Positions 36,401-48,200 of a stretch of DNA of 64,000 nt are shown piece after piece. Position numbers and translations under genes: made by a program. A model generated the notes under the pieces. The model worked only from the letters and a program-made list of their open reading frames with translations. It was not told the DNA's origin and did not search any database. This DNA is from Liolophura sinensis. Taxonomy: Eukaryota > Mollusca > Polyplacophora > Chitonida > Chitonidae. Location of the stretch: NCBI RefSeq assembly GCF_032854445.1, contig NC_088295.1:82316644-82380643 (forward strand), given 5' to 3'. How positions within the stretch are numbered: the first letter of the stretch is position 1; every line of letters begins with the position of its first letter.

Positions 36401-39400
36401 GCCTTCCTCTAGCCCATACTATATAGTCTCACAATGGTCTAGTCCACCTTCTACACACTCTTATCATTCAAGAAACCCACCCAACTTGCAGATGCAGATA
36501 GTGTATAAGTTGTTATTATGTTACCCATGAGAAGTACTTCTGGAAGGCTGACTGGCGCAGAGCTGTGGTGAAGTTGTAGTCCTGTGAGCTATGATGTGTT
36601 TGATGACTTGCCCAAATTATATTCACTTCTGTAACAAATAAAACCAGATGAAGTTTGTATTGATTTACGTTTATCACTAATCTTCCAAGCATTTTATTTA
36701 TTTTCACATTTTAAGTGTTAAATGTTGCAGACAGAATATTTATCCAGTAGAGAGGTTGTTAATAAGAAGCTTTTGTGTGGAAATTTAGATAGAGGTGATC
36801 TTGGGCCTTTATACTCAGTACTTTTAACCATATGGGTCCACCATAGGCCAACACTAAAATCAGGCATGGTTGACATCTGCACGTCACAAATGTAAAACTT
36901 TTATAACAGTGATATACATGTAAGGGTTTCAAAATGTAAGGGCAAAATTACATTTTCTCTGAACTGAGCTTCTGACAGCTTACTAAACTTTAGCAGATTT
37001 AAGGAAGATTCTCTGGGGAAAGTTTCACAACTGCATGCACACACTAAGATTCCTTTTGGGGATATTTGTCATATGATTGAAAAATTGTTAAGTGTGACAT
37101 AAAACCCAAAGCATACATACACACATACATACATGTATAACTTCGGAATATTAAGATTTATAATATTATATCTCAAACTGATAAAATGTCACATTAAAAA
37201 CCATAACATTTAACCGATGTCTATCCTAAAGTGTTTGCTAAAATGTGGGATAGATGTTTACAGTGGAGACATATGTGGATGTGGTAGAGATTCTCATACA
37301 TGTATTTACCCTAAATGACCATAAATTTCAACAACAAAAGTGCATTTTTAGAAGCAAATAAATGTCATAAAATACTATTTTTAGAGTTGAAACTTACAAT
37401 TTTCCAGTAGAATATCATCTCACGCTCCAAGAAAACCTCAAAACACCATTGTAAAATCAATACAAATCTCAGAACCAGGAAAAATGGGCACGTTGATCAT
37501 GGACGAAATTTAGTGTACTCATTTATTACATTGGTGCTTTATGCTAACACTGAAGAATATTTAACTTATTCGAGGTGACCAGCATTACTGTGGGAGGAAG
37601 CCGGGCAGAGCTCTGAGAAAACCCATGACAATCCGCAGGTTGCTGGAAGAGAACCGTAGAGGAAGCGACTGTATTGGTCATAGGGTCATAGTGCTACACT
37701 AGCACACTAAACATTTAGCCACAGAGCCACGTCCCCAACCCCTCCACCCCAGTATTCACATGGTAAAAATACACATATATATACAGAGAGACCACATGAA
37801 CAATGCCTTACCATGCCCAAACCTGTGAACCCAGTAGTAAGCAAAGTCTACCCCAGTCAGGGTGAGACACCAGGTATATGGAGAATTCCAGGGTAGTGTG
37901 ATGATGTTAAAGTGATGATAGGCCCAGACAAAGGCAGATAGCTCCACTGGACGAAACACCAAACTGAAACATGTACACACACATTATACATACTGAATGG
38001 TCAAACGGCTGTTATTTTAATGTAAACAAAAAGAAAGGTTACAAACAAATGTAGCATGATGTTGATTTCCCCCACCCTCATAATATTCTTATGCTTTATA
38101 CAAAATACCAGGCACTGCCCTTTATTAGGGTACTGCTTTATACTGTGATTATTCTTTCTGGTTTTTCCCTAAAGCTTAGAGTACTTTTTTTATTGATTCA
38201 TTTTGCATTTTTAACCTCTATATAAAATGTCCAACTTTGTTTCATACTGCTTTGTATGACATTTTTTTCTTTAATTACATAAAGACCAATGTACAGACTG
38301 ACCTATGTAGCAGTGAAACCAGCCCAGCACTTAATGAACTCATACCATCATTTGCCCTAGGAAGTGGTCTCCCTTGAAGAAAGAGGATAAGACACTCGAT
38401 GATGATAAGGCTGACAAAGAAGGGGAACGCCTGTGATAAAAATAATACACAATAAATCCATCTTAAGCCATAAAACACTAATACACGTACATGTACTTGA
38501 ATTATACACCAGTTCTGTATTGTAATAGGTTAATGCCTGAGAACAAAAAGTAGTTTTATCAGCATAGTAACATACAGCTCAGTGTTCAACAAACACATCA
38601 TCAGAGGGACACATGAGCCTCCAGTTAAGGAGAGGAAGACAGAATAGGAATAATGCAGCTTTATTTCACAAATACCAGACAATACAAAGAGCCTCTGTAA
38701 CACTGGAATAACAATTAGGCAACAGAGCTGAATTTATGTATGTACGCCAAAAATATAAGTTACCATTTTACGTGATTATGCACATATTTTACACAGTGAC
38801 AAAAAATAAATGTCAGCCAGATTTCATTTAATGATAAATGAAAAAGGTTATGCTAACCAAACTGAAAGTAATATGAAACTGCATAGTTAATGTCAGAGAG
38901 TACATGAATCAAATTACTTAAAAGCTACATGTATGTAATATTTCGAACAACAGCTACTTAGACTCGTTAAAATTGAACTTTGATAGATTACAATTTAGCA
39001 TACCCAAAGCCCATCCTCATTGCAGCGGCAAGTAAACAGTCAGTGACTCCATATTACTGCATGGGCCAATATCAGTCCATCAACAAAACCATGGCCAGAC
39101 TTGTATACATCCAACAGCCATTGACACCATCCACAACATACACCAAATTCTGACAATGTCTTGTCTTTCTGGCAAATGGCTTGTCACACCCTAATGTATA
39201 TTATGCGACTACTCTGTGCATGAGCCCATCAAATAGTTTACATAGGTGTTCTCATGTGTCATAAGTAGTAAATCCACACAAGCATGAAACTAGTGGAAAC
39301 AGGATAAATTCTAACTCCAACAGCCATGTTTGAATGCACACGCCTCAAAGCACAAACAAGGGAGATAACTACTGAGATTACTAGCCATTAGTATATTTTG

Positions 39401-41708
39401 TAAATCTTTAATCTATTCTTTAAATGTTTGGGAATTATTTATTATTATTATTCATCAATATGGACTATGGGTTCCTGCTATGTCATTATTGGTGAGATCG
39501 ATTTTAAGCAATTAGCCAGTATGCGTATCAAAAGGTGTAACTTGCCAAATAGTAGCAGTGATAACTGTATACATGATTCGTTTCCTGTGAGGAGTATGCA
39601 TTCAAACATGGCGGTTGGAGTTCAAATTTATCCTGTTTCCACTAGTTTCATGCTTGTGTGGATTTATCACCGATAACACATGGGAACACCTACCAGTATC
39701 TGGCATTAATAGCTGAGACGACTATGGCTATGGAGAAACAAATTATTTGGTACAAAGCCAGCAAATGCCAAGCAAAGCATATGGAACAAGACAGGGCTGT
39801 GATAGAATTAAGAAATAATGTTCGCATCAGGGAAGTCTACCGGTAGTTTTACATCAAATCAATGTGGAAGAGATTATATTGACCTAAAATTTGTAAACTT
39901 TTCCACATCGATTTGATGTAAAACTACCATTAGACTACCCTGACGCGAACATTATTTCTATTCTATTACCTTGGTAGCAGCAAAATGTTTTCGTAATTAT
40001 AACAAAAACGCCATTGCAGTATAGACTAACAGCAAAAAACGCCCCCACTTTCCCTGACACCTTGTTTTCGTCCAACCAAACGTTCTAAAGGGGCATAACC
40101 TAATTCTGGCGAAACCATGATGTGTTTTACAGGGGGTGTTAAAATGCGATGATAAATATTATCAGGGTTATATTATTAATGTTATCAGGGTAGGCTTCGG
40201 TGAGACAGGCACGGTGTCAAACAGTGCCACACTGACAGTGAGCAGGGGAGGTCCCTCATTGCTGGCAGTAAGAGTTCGGGCAGGTCAAAAGATTTCCCAA
40301 ACTTTGTCTGACACAGCTAAGGGAGCTGGAAACCTCTGGCATCAGCAAAACGACAACAAAAATGGGGAGTTCAACTGTTTAAACATAATTAAAGTTTGAC
40401 TTATATACAAAAAAATAACTGAAACACACCAAATTAGGTTAACAATAGTTTGATACTGAATTTTATTTGGTTTGTCTGTGTAAATTCTTTGCGGTCGTGT
40501 TGTATTCTGTACCAAATTCATAAACACTGGGTAATGTATGTTGAAATAATGAAGCACTTCAGTACACAGTTTCAATTCAATGTTAATTTCTCAACATATG
40601 TTGATAAATAACAAAACAATAAGAGCATCATAGATATGTGTTTATGCTAATTATAAGTAAGCAAATAAATATATTATAATTTATATGTTGAAGGCATCAT
40701 GAGGATAAATATGATTTGCGTTTATAGTATTGTGAAATACAATGGATGAATATCACAATTTAAATTTGATATGACGCAATCTGTACAAAGATACATGTAC
40801 ATTAAACCCGCCACGTGCATATATTTCACTCAGCACGCCGTATCAGTTACGTAAAATATATGCGTCACACTCATGCATAAAGGTCACATGATGTACCAAA
40901 TTTGAAGATCTGGGTTAACGGCAATATATATTGGCGGCAGTCAGAAAATAGCGTTTGCAGAGAGAAAACATGAGTAAACTGACTGAACACTGCAAAAAAA
41001 AAAACAACAGTTTAACACGGATAAACATCAAACAAGGATTGGGAGTCTATATTGCCATCTGTATGGTATTGCTACTGTTACATGTAACATTACAGTCGAC
41101 AGCATCGGGCATTTGCACAGGGAGTGGCGTGACTGACATGAGAGTATTTTCACTCAACGGCATTTTCACTTTCAGCATTTTCTAATAACACACCTGAAGG
41201 TTGCAGGATATTGCTGATTTCAAGGCGTTTTGAAACGGACGGTTTGGTGACATAACTTCGCACACTGGAAGACCCTATGGTCTTTAAATTATCTGTAACC
41301 TGATACTTTTCTCCTTTAAAGTAAACGCTCGCTCCGACAGAAAAAAAAATAATTGTTTCTTTGTTTGTATCTGTCGTCTGCTTTATTCAGTGTAAACAAC
41401 AACCTCTATCTACACATAGAACTACAATAGACCCGTCCAGAAGTCGAATGCTTTTGTCTCGTGATCCGGGTATCTAACGTCTCAGATAGTGTACACCTGG
41501 CACAATGCCGAGCAATGCGTTGTATGTAATAAAAAAGAATCAAAGGGCAATAGAATGCGTAATCACAGCCCTACAGAGCTATGATCGATGCTTATCTCAC
41601 CTGTTCTACATATCCTGGGACATCTTCCAGCTTTTCATATGATGTTTCATTGGGTAAAACAAGATAAAAAAGTCTTCTATAACCCAATGAAAGTGCGGAA
41701 TTTGACAT
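30467..41708 (-). CDS. AGMO: Alkylglycerol monooxygenase, complete, 11 exons
   Basis: Tetrahydrobiopterin-dependent, di-iron membrane hydroxylase of the ER that cleaves the O-alkyl bond of ether glycerolipids. Coding exons, in order: 41601-41708, 38303-38430, 37812-37963, 36525-36628, 34765-34860, 34195-34327, 33979-34064, 33512-33646, 32095-32211, 30924-31006, 30467-30680. All junctions are GT-AG and phases agree, giving 451 codons, close to the usual roughly 445. The fatty-acid-hydroxylase histidines are intact: H125-RFG-H129, E130 (codon split by intron 3), H138-QT-HH142, H194, and H213-HRV-HH218 within [40 protein letters not shown] (exon 8) is a further AGMO signature. Several hydrophobic segments precede and follow the core. 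The C-terminus is KKYL, a possible KKxx ER-retrieval signal. Start ATG 41708 has A at -3. Confident. Confidence 0.97.
32630..32816 (-). mobile_element. SINE family 1 in AGMO intron 8
   Basis: CATCCGCAGGTTGCTGGAAG, ACTTTCCCACATAGGG, GAGCTCACAGCGATCGCCTT and GTATGCTAACCACTAGGC follow family order in reverse. The 3' tail is missing. It has the same orientation as the gene. Confidence 0.75.
35030..36420. repeat. C/T-rich minisatellite in AGMO intron 4
   Basis: Units of about 65-68 bp contain CTAGCCTTGC, AACCCACCAT and CTCCCTTGTCACT. Between 35671 and 35875 the period is exactly 68 bp; between 35211 and 35469 two sub-units form a 129-bp higher-order repeat. On the AGMO sense strand the array is A/G-rich, and about ten units carry GGTAAGTG or GGTGAGTG, which match a 5' splice site. 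Confidence 0.92.
37518..37735 (-). mobile_element. SINE family 1 in AGMO intron 3, diverged
   Basis: ATTGGTGCTTTATGCTAACA, CAGCATTACTGTGGGAGGAA, ATGACAATCCGCAGGTTGCT and the tRNA-like head CTAGCACACTAAACATTTAG are in reverse family order. It is more diverged than the other copies, hence older. Confidence 0.7.
39243..39692. mobile_element. Fold-back element with about 105-bp inverted arms, AGMO intron 1
   Basis: The left arm 39243-39346 (TAGGTGTTCTCATGTGTC ... CCACACAAGCATGAAACTAG) is found inverted at 39588-39692 (CTAGTTTCATGCTTGTGTGG ... GGGAACACCTA). The middle, about 240 bp, is non-coding. It resembles a MITE; I found no clear target-site duplication. Confidence 0.8.
39800..39968. mobile_element. 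Near-perfect fold-back, about 70-bp stem, AGMO intron 1
   Basis: AAATAATGTTCGCATCAGGG ... TTTTACATCAAATCAATGTG (39800-39872) is repeated inverted at 39898-39968 (CACATCGATTTGATGTAAAA ... CCCTGACGCGAACATTATTT). The loop is only about 25 bases. In AGMO pre-mRNA it would form a long duplex. Confidence 0.88.
40970..41185 (+). CDS. Candidate 71-residue single-pass membrane protein, antisense in AGMO intron 1
   Basis: ATG 40970 has A at -3, and TATATAT lies at 40925-40931, about 40 bp upstream. The product has a short, Lys-rich N-terminus, then a hydrophobic stretch at residues 24-41 ([18 protein letters not shown]), then a short tail ending [11 protein letters not shown], then TAA; positive-inside suggests type II topology. 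I recognise no family. A 12-base A run inside the frame and the lack of any splice evidence argue for caution. It could also be the first exon of something, or chance. Confidence 0.25.
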   Translation: MSKLTEHCKKKNNSLTRINIKQGLGVYIAICMVLLLLHVTLQSTASGICTGSGVTDMRVFSLNGIFTFSIF

Positions 41709-42262
41709 AATTTGTAAACGTCAACTATTAACTTCTTGTACACACAGGCCTACACATAATAAAGCATCTGAAACGACGATGTGTTGAGATGACGAGTCAC
41801 GAGGCGGACTCGTACATATATATTCCATACATAATTTAAACGTACCGTAGACAAAGTACGAGTGGTCAGGCGCAACACTTCCGGCACCAGAATTCGTCAC
41901 ATGAACAACCAATGTCATCCAGTTATTTTGTGTTAAGTTTGCCTATGTTTTGGGCTAAAGGGTTTCGTTTCACAGATAGGTGATTACAGCCTGGCGTGTA
42001 ACAGTCTTGCGAGTAATCTTGACCAGTGGAATCGTTTTCAATTCAATTGGAAAACTTTCTTTCGGAGAGTTATAGCAGCGTTGACAACAACAACGACACA
42101 CAATAAATCATGATCTGGCTACCTGTGTTTAACAGCCAGCTGTCAAGATTAACGAAAGACTCTAGGGGATAGTAAATTGACAAAATGAAATGTTTTAGAT
42201 TATTAGATTATCGTTAAGACTTTCTCCTTTCTTGTATTTTGTTTTCAATACTGCTGACAAAA
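41709..42262. promoter_or_regulatory. Divergent AGMO/STK11IP promoter region
   Basis: 554 bp separate the two start codons. It contains ACTTCCGG at 41877-41884 (CCGGAAGT on the minus strand, an ETS-type site) and CCAAT at 41909-41913. No TATA box is obvious for either gene, as is common for housekeeping divergent promoters. The 65-codon minus-strand open frame at 41721-41918 has no AGMO similarity and is treated as 5' UTR or promoter. Confidence 0.55.
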
Positions 42263-45200
42263 ATGGCATCTGTCGGATTTCGTGCAAAAGATGCCAAGAC
42301 GTTGTCGGAGCTGGCGTCTCTTCTCCAGTCCAAAGGTTAGTTGTACAGACATTGCCTGTTTTACCATTGCATGCGGTAACAGTTTTGCAGTAGGCCTACA
42401 CAGTCCAATATGAACTAGGCAAAGTCTACAACCGAAGGTAGTGTATAGGTCTACATGTAAATTGTACATCTACCGGGGGCCTGTTTCATGAAGCTTACTT
42501 AGTGTTAAGTTGCCCTTAGCTAAGTGCACTTTATACCTTTACAGTGCTAAATGAACTTCATGAAACATATTGTGTATTTAATATAGACAAATAACTGGCC
42601 CATTATCTACTTGTACATTAAGACTCTATACATTGTAGCTGAAATGGTTAAAAAAGAAATTGTCATGCTGATATATACCATGTATTTATGTTGTTGCCTG
42701 TGGTGTATTTCTCAAGTTCTTGTATGTACTGTACTTTAAGTGGTGTGTGACAGGGAATTAAGAGTCTTAGACACACGCTTGTAACTGACAGTTCCACCAG
42801 CATCAGACCCTCCTACAGCAAGAATTATTAACTTAAGCCTGGGCAACAGGGAAAAAATAATAAATTAAGAATAAAAACAAGTCATTGAGCTGTGGTGTTA
42901 GATTTACAGTACATGTGTGACATAAATGGCATACCCAATTTCACCTAAAATTTGGCCTGTAAAAGTGCACATTCAGAAGCAGATAAAGGTCTGAAAATGA
43001 AACTTTTAATGCCAACACTTCTAATAAGAAATCAATCAAACTTAACCCCAAAAATCTTACTTGGGACTATAAGCTGAATGAATCAATCAGCATCAAGCAA
43101 AATGTGTCACATGAAAAATGTTAAACTTTAGATGAAATACAGTAAACCCAGTGAACATACAGTTCCTATACTTGGAAATAAGAATTCCTTGCAGGCTGTA
43201 CAAGGTACAAGAATGTACAAGGTTAAATTGCCATATTCTCTAGGTCTATCTGGCCTTATATCATAGGATTTTCTAGCTGATACATTTTTATGGCTTCCAC
43301 AAGTTAAACAATAAAGAGAGCAATGCTTTTAAATGAAAAGTGGTGAGTAGAGTGTCAGGCCAACCCTTTTCATCCCGAAAACATCAATTTACTTTCAACT
43401 AAATCATTTGAAACTGGAGTTGGTTGAAGCTACATGTAGCTAGCATACACATTTACGGCCTGAGCTGATCGCTCATTTGCGTGTGATTGCTGGGATACCT
43501 TGGCTGTTTGCCTTCAGGCTCTTATGCCAACAATGCCTAGGAGTGACAGAGAAAGAAAGCACGGTGTAAAAGATAAAATGATGATTATGTGTCCTAAAGC
43601 AGTGACATTCATAAGCGTGTGGTATAGATCATTTTTATACGCCCCCACCATTAGGCTGAGCATTTTATGTCCTGTGTGCGATTTTGCCCGTATATCCAAT
43701 TCCTGTCAGGGTTATAATTCCAACAGTTTTCTGTGTAGAGTTTTAATTTTTGGTGGATACATACATACATACACAGATGCCAATGTTTCAGGACTCATAT
43801 TTGTCCATTTGTCAACACTTCTGCTGGTATTTTTTTTTTATACATTTCAAACAAAGGCATTTGTTGGGGCATATGTTGTGTTTACCTGGACTCTTGTTAG
43901 ATTCTGCAGCAGTTAACATTTTTTTGCTATTTTTCCCCAGAGCTTTTTTTTCTGATTTCAGGTGACAAGGTACTAAGCGGAGAATGTAAACTTTCTCTGA
44001 CAACCCAAAGCCTCGGCCTTCTCCATCATATGTTCGAAGCAGAGGGACATAATAGGAATGAAGACTTTTTGCGACGAAGGAACAATCAAGAACAGGAGCA
44101 TTTGCGAAGAGATGTTTTGTTTTTACAAGATTTCCTGCAGAAAACCTTGTTTGTCAAGGTAATGTGTGAAATACAATGTCAATTGCAATGGTTTTTTTTT
44201 TTTTGTAATCATACTTCATATACATTTAGAAGTATTGACTGGTTATAAATTCAGTTTTAATGCATGAATAAAATTTGGCAATTTGTTTTTTTATTTCACT
44301 TTATGATTTTATCTTTCTTATCACTTAAAGATGAAAGACAGTATTGAATATTAAATGCCTTGTATTTGACAAAACATGAAACTTGTGAGCAGTCATGTGA
44401 TATTACTTACCACTGAGGGGAATAACACTGTGAGGGGGATTACCTGCTGTTAAGGGGCCTCCGTGGCTCAGTTGGTTAGCGCACTAGTGCAGCGTAATGA
44501 CCCAGGAGTCTCTCACCAATGCGGTCGCTGTGAGTTCAAGCCCAGCTCATGCTGGCTTCCTCTCCGGCCGTACGTGGGAAGGTCTGCCAGCAACCTGCGG
44601 ATGGTCGTGGGTTTCCCCCGGGCTGTGCCCGGTTTCCACCCACCATAATGCTGGCCGCCGTCGTATAAGTGAAATATTCTTGAGTACGGCGTAAAACACC
44701 AATGAAAAACAAAAAAAAAACCTGCTGTTAATACACGTGCCTCTGCTGCATATTCATAGTCTCTTGCTAATATTTATATATTACCTGTACACCACTGCTT
44801 GCACAGACCTTTGCACATGCAGGCATTGTGAATGTGCTATACTTGCTAGCAAAACCAACAACCTTGATGAACAGACACACTACCAGATTTTGCAAAGAAC
44901 TTTTGAGATAAAACATCAATGGACCAGTCCAGTATAATTTTACATAGTAGATTGATACAAATTTTAACAGGACATGGGGAAATTCAAAAAAAAAAACATG
45001 TAATTCTACAGATTATTCACCGATCATCAACTATACAAGGAGCTGTCAAAATTGGATTCTTTACATCACTGAAGAGACTGGAGATAAAAAAGGTACCCAT
45101 TCACCTGATAGAAGGCGTTCAAAGGTTAAGATCTCAGTTGAAGAGCATCACCTGTACTCGCTGCGTAACACAACTACAGGTGAGAAAAACCATTTGATTA

Positions 45201-48200
45201 ATGTACATGGTACGTGAGAAGGTCTGCCAACAACCTGTGGATGGTCGTGGGTTTCACCTGTCTCTGCCCGGTTCCCTCAAACCATAATGCTGGTCGCCGT
45301 CATATAAGTGAAATATTCTTCAGTACTGCGTAAACAGAAATCAAATAGATAAATTAATTTACATGTGCCTTTTAGGCATATCGACAGGGTTTTGGTTTCG
45401 GATGACTTGAAACTGTTTTGTCTATTCTGTTTGTCTTCAGTTTGTACAAAACACTAATCAAGGAAATTAATTTTATTGTATTCATTTATTCCTGCCTTTC
45501 ATCTGTTCCTTGTTTCCTTGGCTGTGGTATAATTCTATAGTGTGCGATTCTGGTAGCTACATGTATCTTGTTGCTTCTACTGTTATCATGCTTGATCAAG
45601 TGTGTACTGTAGACCTACATGTGTGTTGGGTATTTTTTCCTCTGTAGGATTTGCTGGAGACATGTGGTGGAGACATGAGTACTGCCATGTCCTGGGCATC
45701 TCTACAGGAGATTTGCCTCTCTTACAACAGCATACTTAACCTTGACTCATCATTGGTATGTTCTTCATTCACATTTCCATTATAGAAATGTCAAATAACA
45801 TTGATTCCAAAAAATATCACTACATATGAAGTTGATAATTGTTTTTGTTTTGATTGCCCACAATAATTTATTCTGGTATAGATATATTTATTTTGTTTGA
45901 GCAAAATATTTTTGAGTACTGCATTTCATGCTACCAAATGTAGGTTTGCATCAGTCCCCATTGGTGTGGCAAGGGATTTGTCGGATATCTGTCCAGAGAT
46001 AGTGGATATACTCTGATTACTCAGGTTTCCTTAACCCATGACTGACAGGTGTCATATAATTTCCTGAGTATGTTAAAACATCAATCAAATAATATATAAA
46101 CTGTTGGGATTGTCACAAGCCAAGAACATTCTGGCAGCTGTCAAATATATAAACCAGTCTTGAGTTGAGCAGAATAGATCAATCAAATTACACGTAAATG
46201 AACATTCTTTCAATAATTACATCGACTGACCATTTTTTAAAAAAAATAATTTCATACTTGTAGACTGACAGTGATTTGTTTGATAATTTTTTAATTAGAT
46301 TTCCCTAGTTCGGTGCACCCCCACATTCATTTTTCATTGATAATTTCAGAACTGTCTACATTCTAAGCTAGATTGACTCTATTATTATTAAGCATTGATC
46401 ATAATAGGCATGTGAAAGGATATTCAAATGACATTATACAGACACATTAGGTAAATTTCAATGGTTATTTTGATGTCTCATCTTTACCAAATTTTCTTAT
46501 TCTTTAACCTGAACAATATGGACACATCATATTTTTGCGCACACCTTTTCATTTAAGTAAACCGGCCCGGATAGCACAGTTGTTAGAGCGTCCGCTTCGG
46601 GACCGGTAGATCCAGGATCAATCCTTGATCGAGTCACACCTAAGACTTTAAAAGAGGAAGTTGTAACTTCCTCGCTTGGCGTTCAGCATGAAGGGGATAG
46701 TGCAACGACTGGTTGACCCGTATCAGTATAATGGCTCGGGCGGGGCGGCTTACTTGCCTTCGGTAAGTCGTCTCAGTGAAGCAGCACTAAATAAAAGAGC
46801 AGTGGAAATCCGTCCTGCAACAAGGAGGCACATTACTCGTACATGCACCCTAATGATTCCTTCGTCGTCATATGACTGAAAAATTGTTGAGTACGACGTT
46901 AAACCCCAAGCACTCACTCACTCACTCACTCATTTAAGTGAGGGTAACTACTAAAGCCTTATTAAACTGTAATTTATGTTTTTATATTTAACAATTGCAG
47001 AGGTTATTGCCAGTTCTAGAAGCTTTTGACATCAGCCATAATAATCTGGAAGAACTAGACAACCATCTTCAGGTCAGTGTTCAGTGTCTTCTTTTTTTTT
47101 CCTTCCATTAGTGTAAGTGTTGTAGATGGATAAAGTAACAGAACCATTGTAAACATTTGCATTGGACATTTGTCAGTCAAATTTTCATCACTTTTGTACA
47201 TTTACGTGTCTAAGTCATATCTCACAATCATATACAGCGTTATGTCCATTTTGTATTTGTATATTAAATATATAACTGTGTACCTACTTAAGGAATATTT
47301 ACATGTGGGCCTAAGTAAGTCATATTCTCTTTTATCTCGGTTCATTACATCTAATCAGATTTTGCTCTAATAAAAATGTTACCAGTGAAACGTTGTGAGT
47401 TGACATGGCTGTGTGTTCTAACATGTGCATGTGTATCCCAATCTCAAACCAAACAGTGGATGGTTGGAGGGTCCATCTCCCACTCACTTGGTTTGTTCTC
47501 TGTATATGTGTGTAGGGGTTCCAGCCAGCAGGAGGGAAGGAAGGGGTCGGCAATGGGCCGGCACCCACTACTTTAAATCTCCTGCTGGTTGGGGCAGTTA
47601 CAGGGACAGCACTGCTGGTTAGGGCAGTTACAGGGACAGCACTGCTGGTTGGGGCAGTTACAGGGACAGCACTGCTGGTTGCGTTGTTGTTTTTGTAGGT
47701 ATGAATGTATGTACCTTCAGTTTTCAAACTGCACAATACTTTATCTTGTTTTATATATATATTGATGTATTTTTTTGATTCAACTCTAAAGTACATGCTT
47801 CCTATATATTGTTTTATCTGTGATGGGCTTGGGGTAGAAAATTTTCATTGTAACTTGACGGACCTTTGATAAATAAAGATATTGTTTTTATTATTATTTG
47901 CTCATGGAGAATGATTATGTCCACAGTACCTCACAGAACTGGTGCATATCAACCTGGGTTATAACCAGATCTCTGTCGTCCCACAGTTCTCTCTGAGTGT
48001 CAGAACCAAACTTAATACTCTGATTTTAAGAAATAACAAGCTTGAACATCTGGAAGGTAACACTTAACTAAATTTTGATCATTTGTAACATATGCAATCA
48101 TCTTCCCAAAGATATGGATATAAAATCTTATGGAAGAACATGAATTTGTATTGTAAGGAAGTCTGTAATCAGGAAGAATTAATTTCCTGGTAAGATCAGC

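Noticed and set aside
41721-41918. Minus-strand open frame just upstream of the AGMO start
   Set aside because: It is in the 5' flank, not in frame with AGMO exon 1 as an extension, and AGMO already has its full N-terminus.
43500-43916. 138-codon open frame in STK11IP intron 1
   Set aside because: TTG start, hydrophobic low-complexity end derived from T-runs, not similar to any part of STK11IP, not bordered by usable splice sites in phase.
44456-44530. tRNA gene
   Set aside because: Boxes A and B are present, but the sequence continues into a SINE body and is flanked by a target-site duplication; the same holds for 46559 and 52418.
46676-46879. Small protein shared between 46676 and 52534 (MxGIVQRLV...)
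   Set aside because: Both are the same stretch of SINE family 2, so the similarity comes from the repeat.
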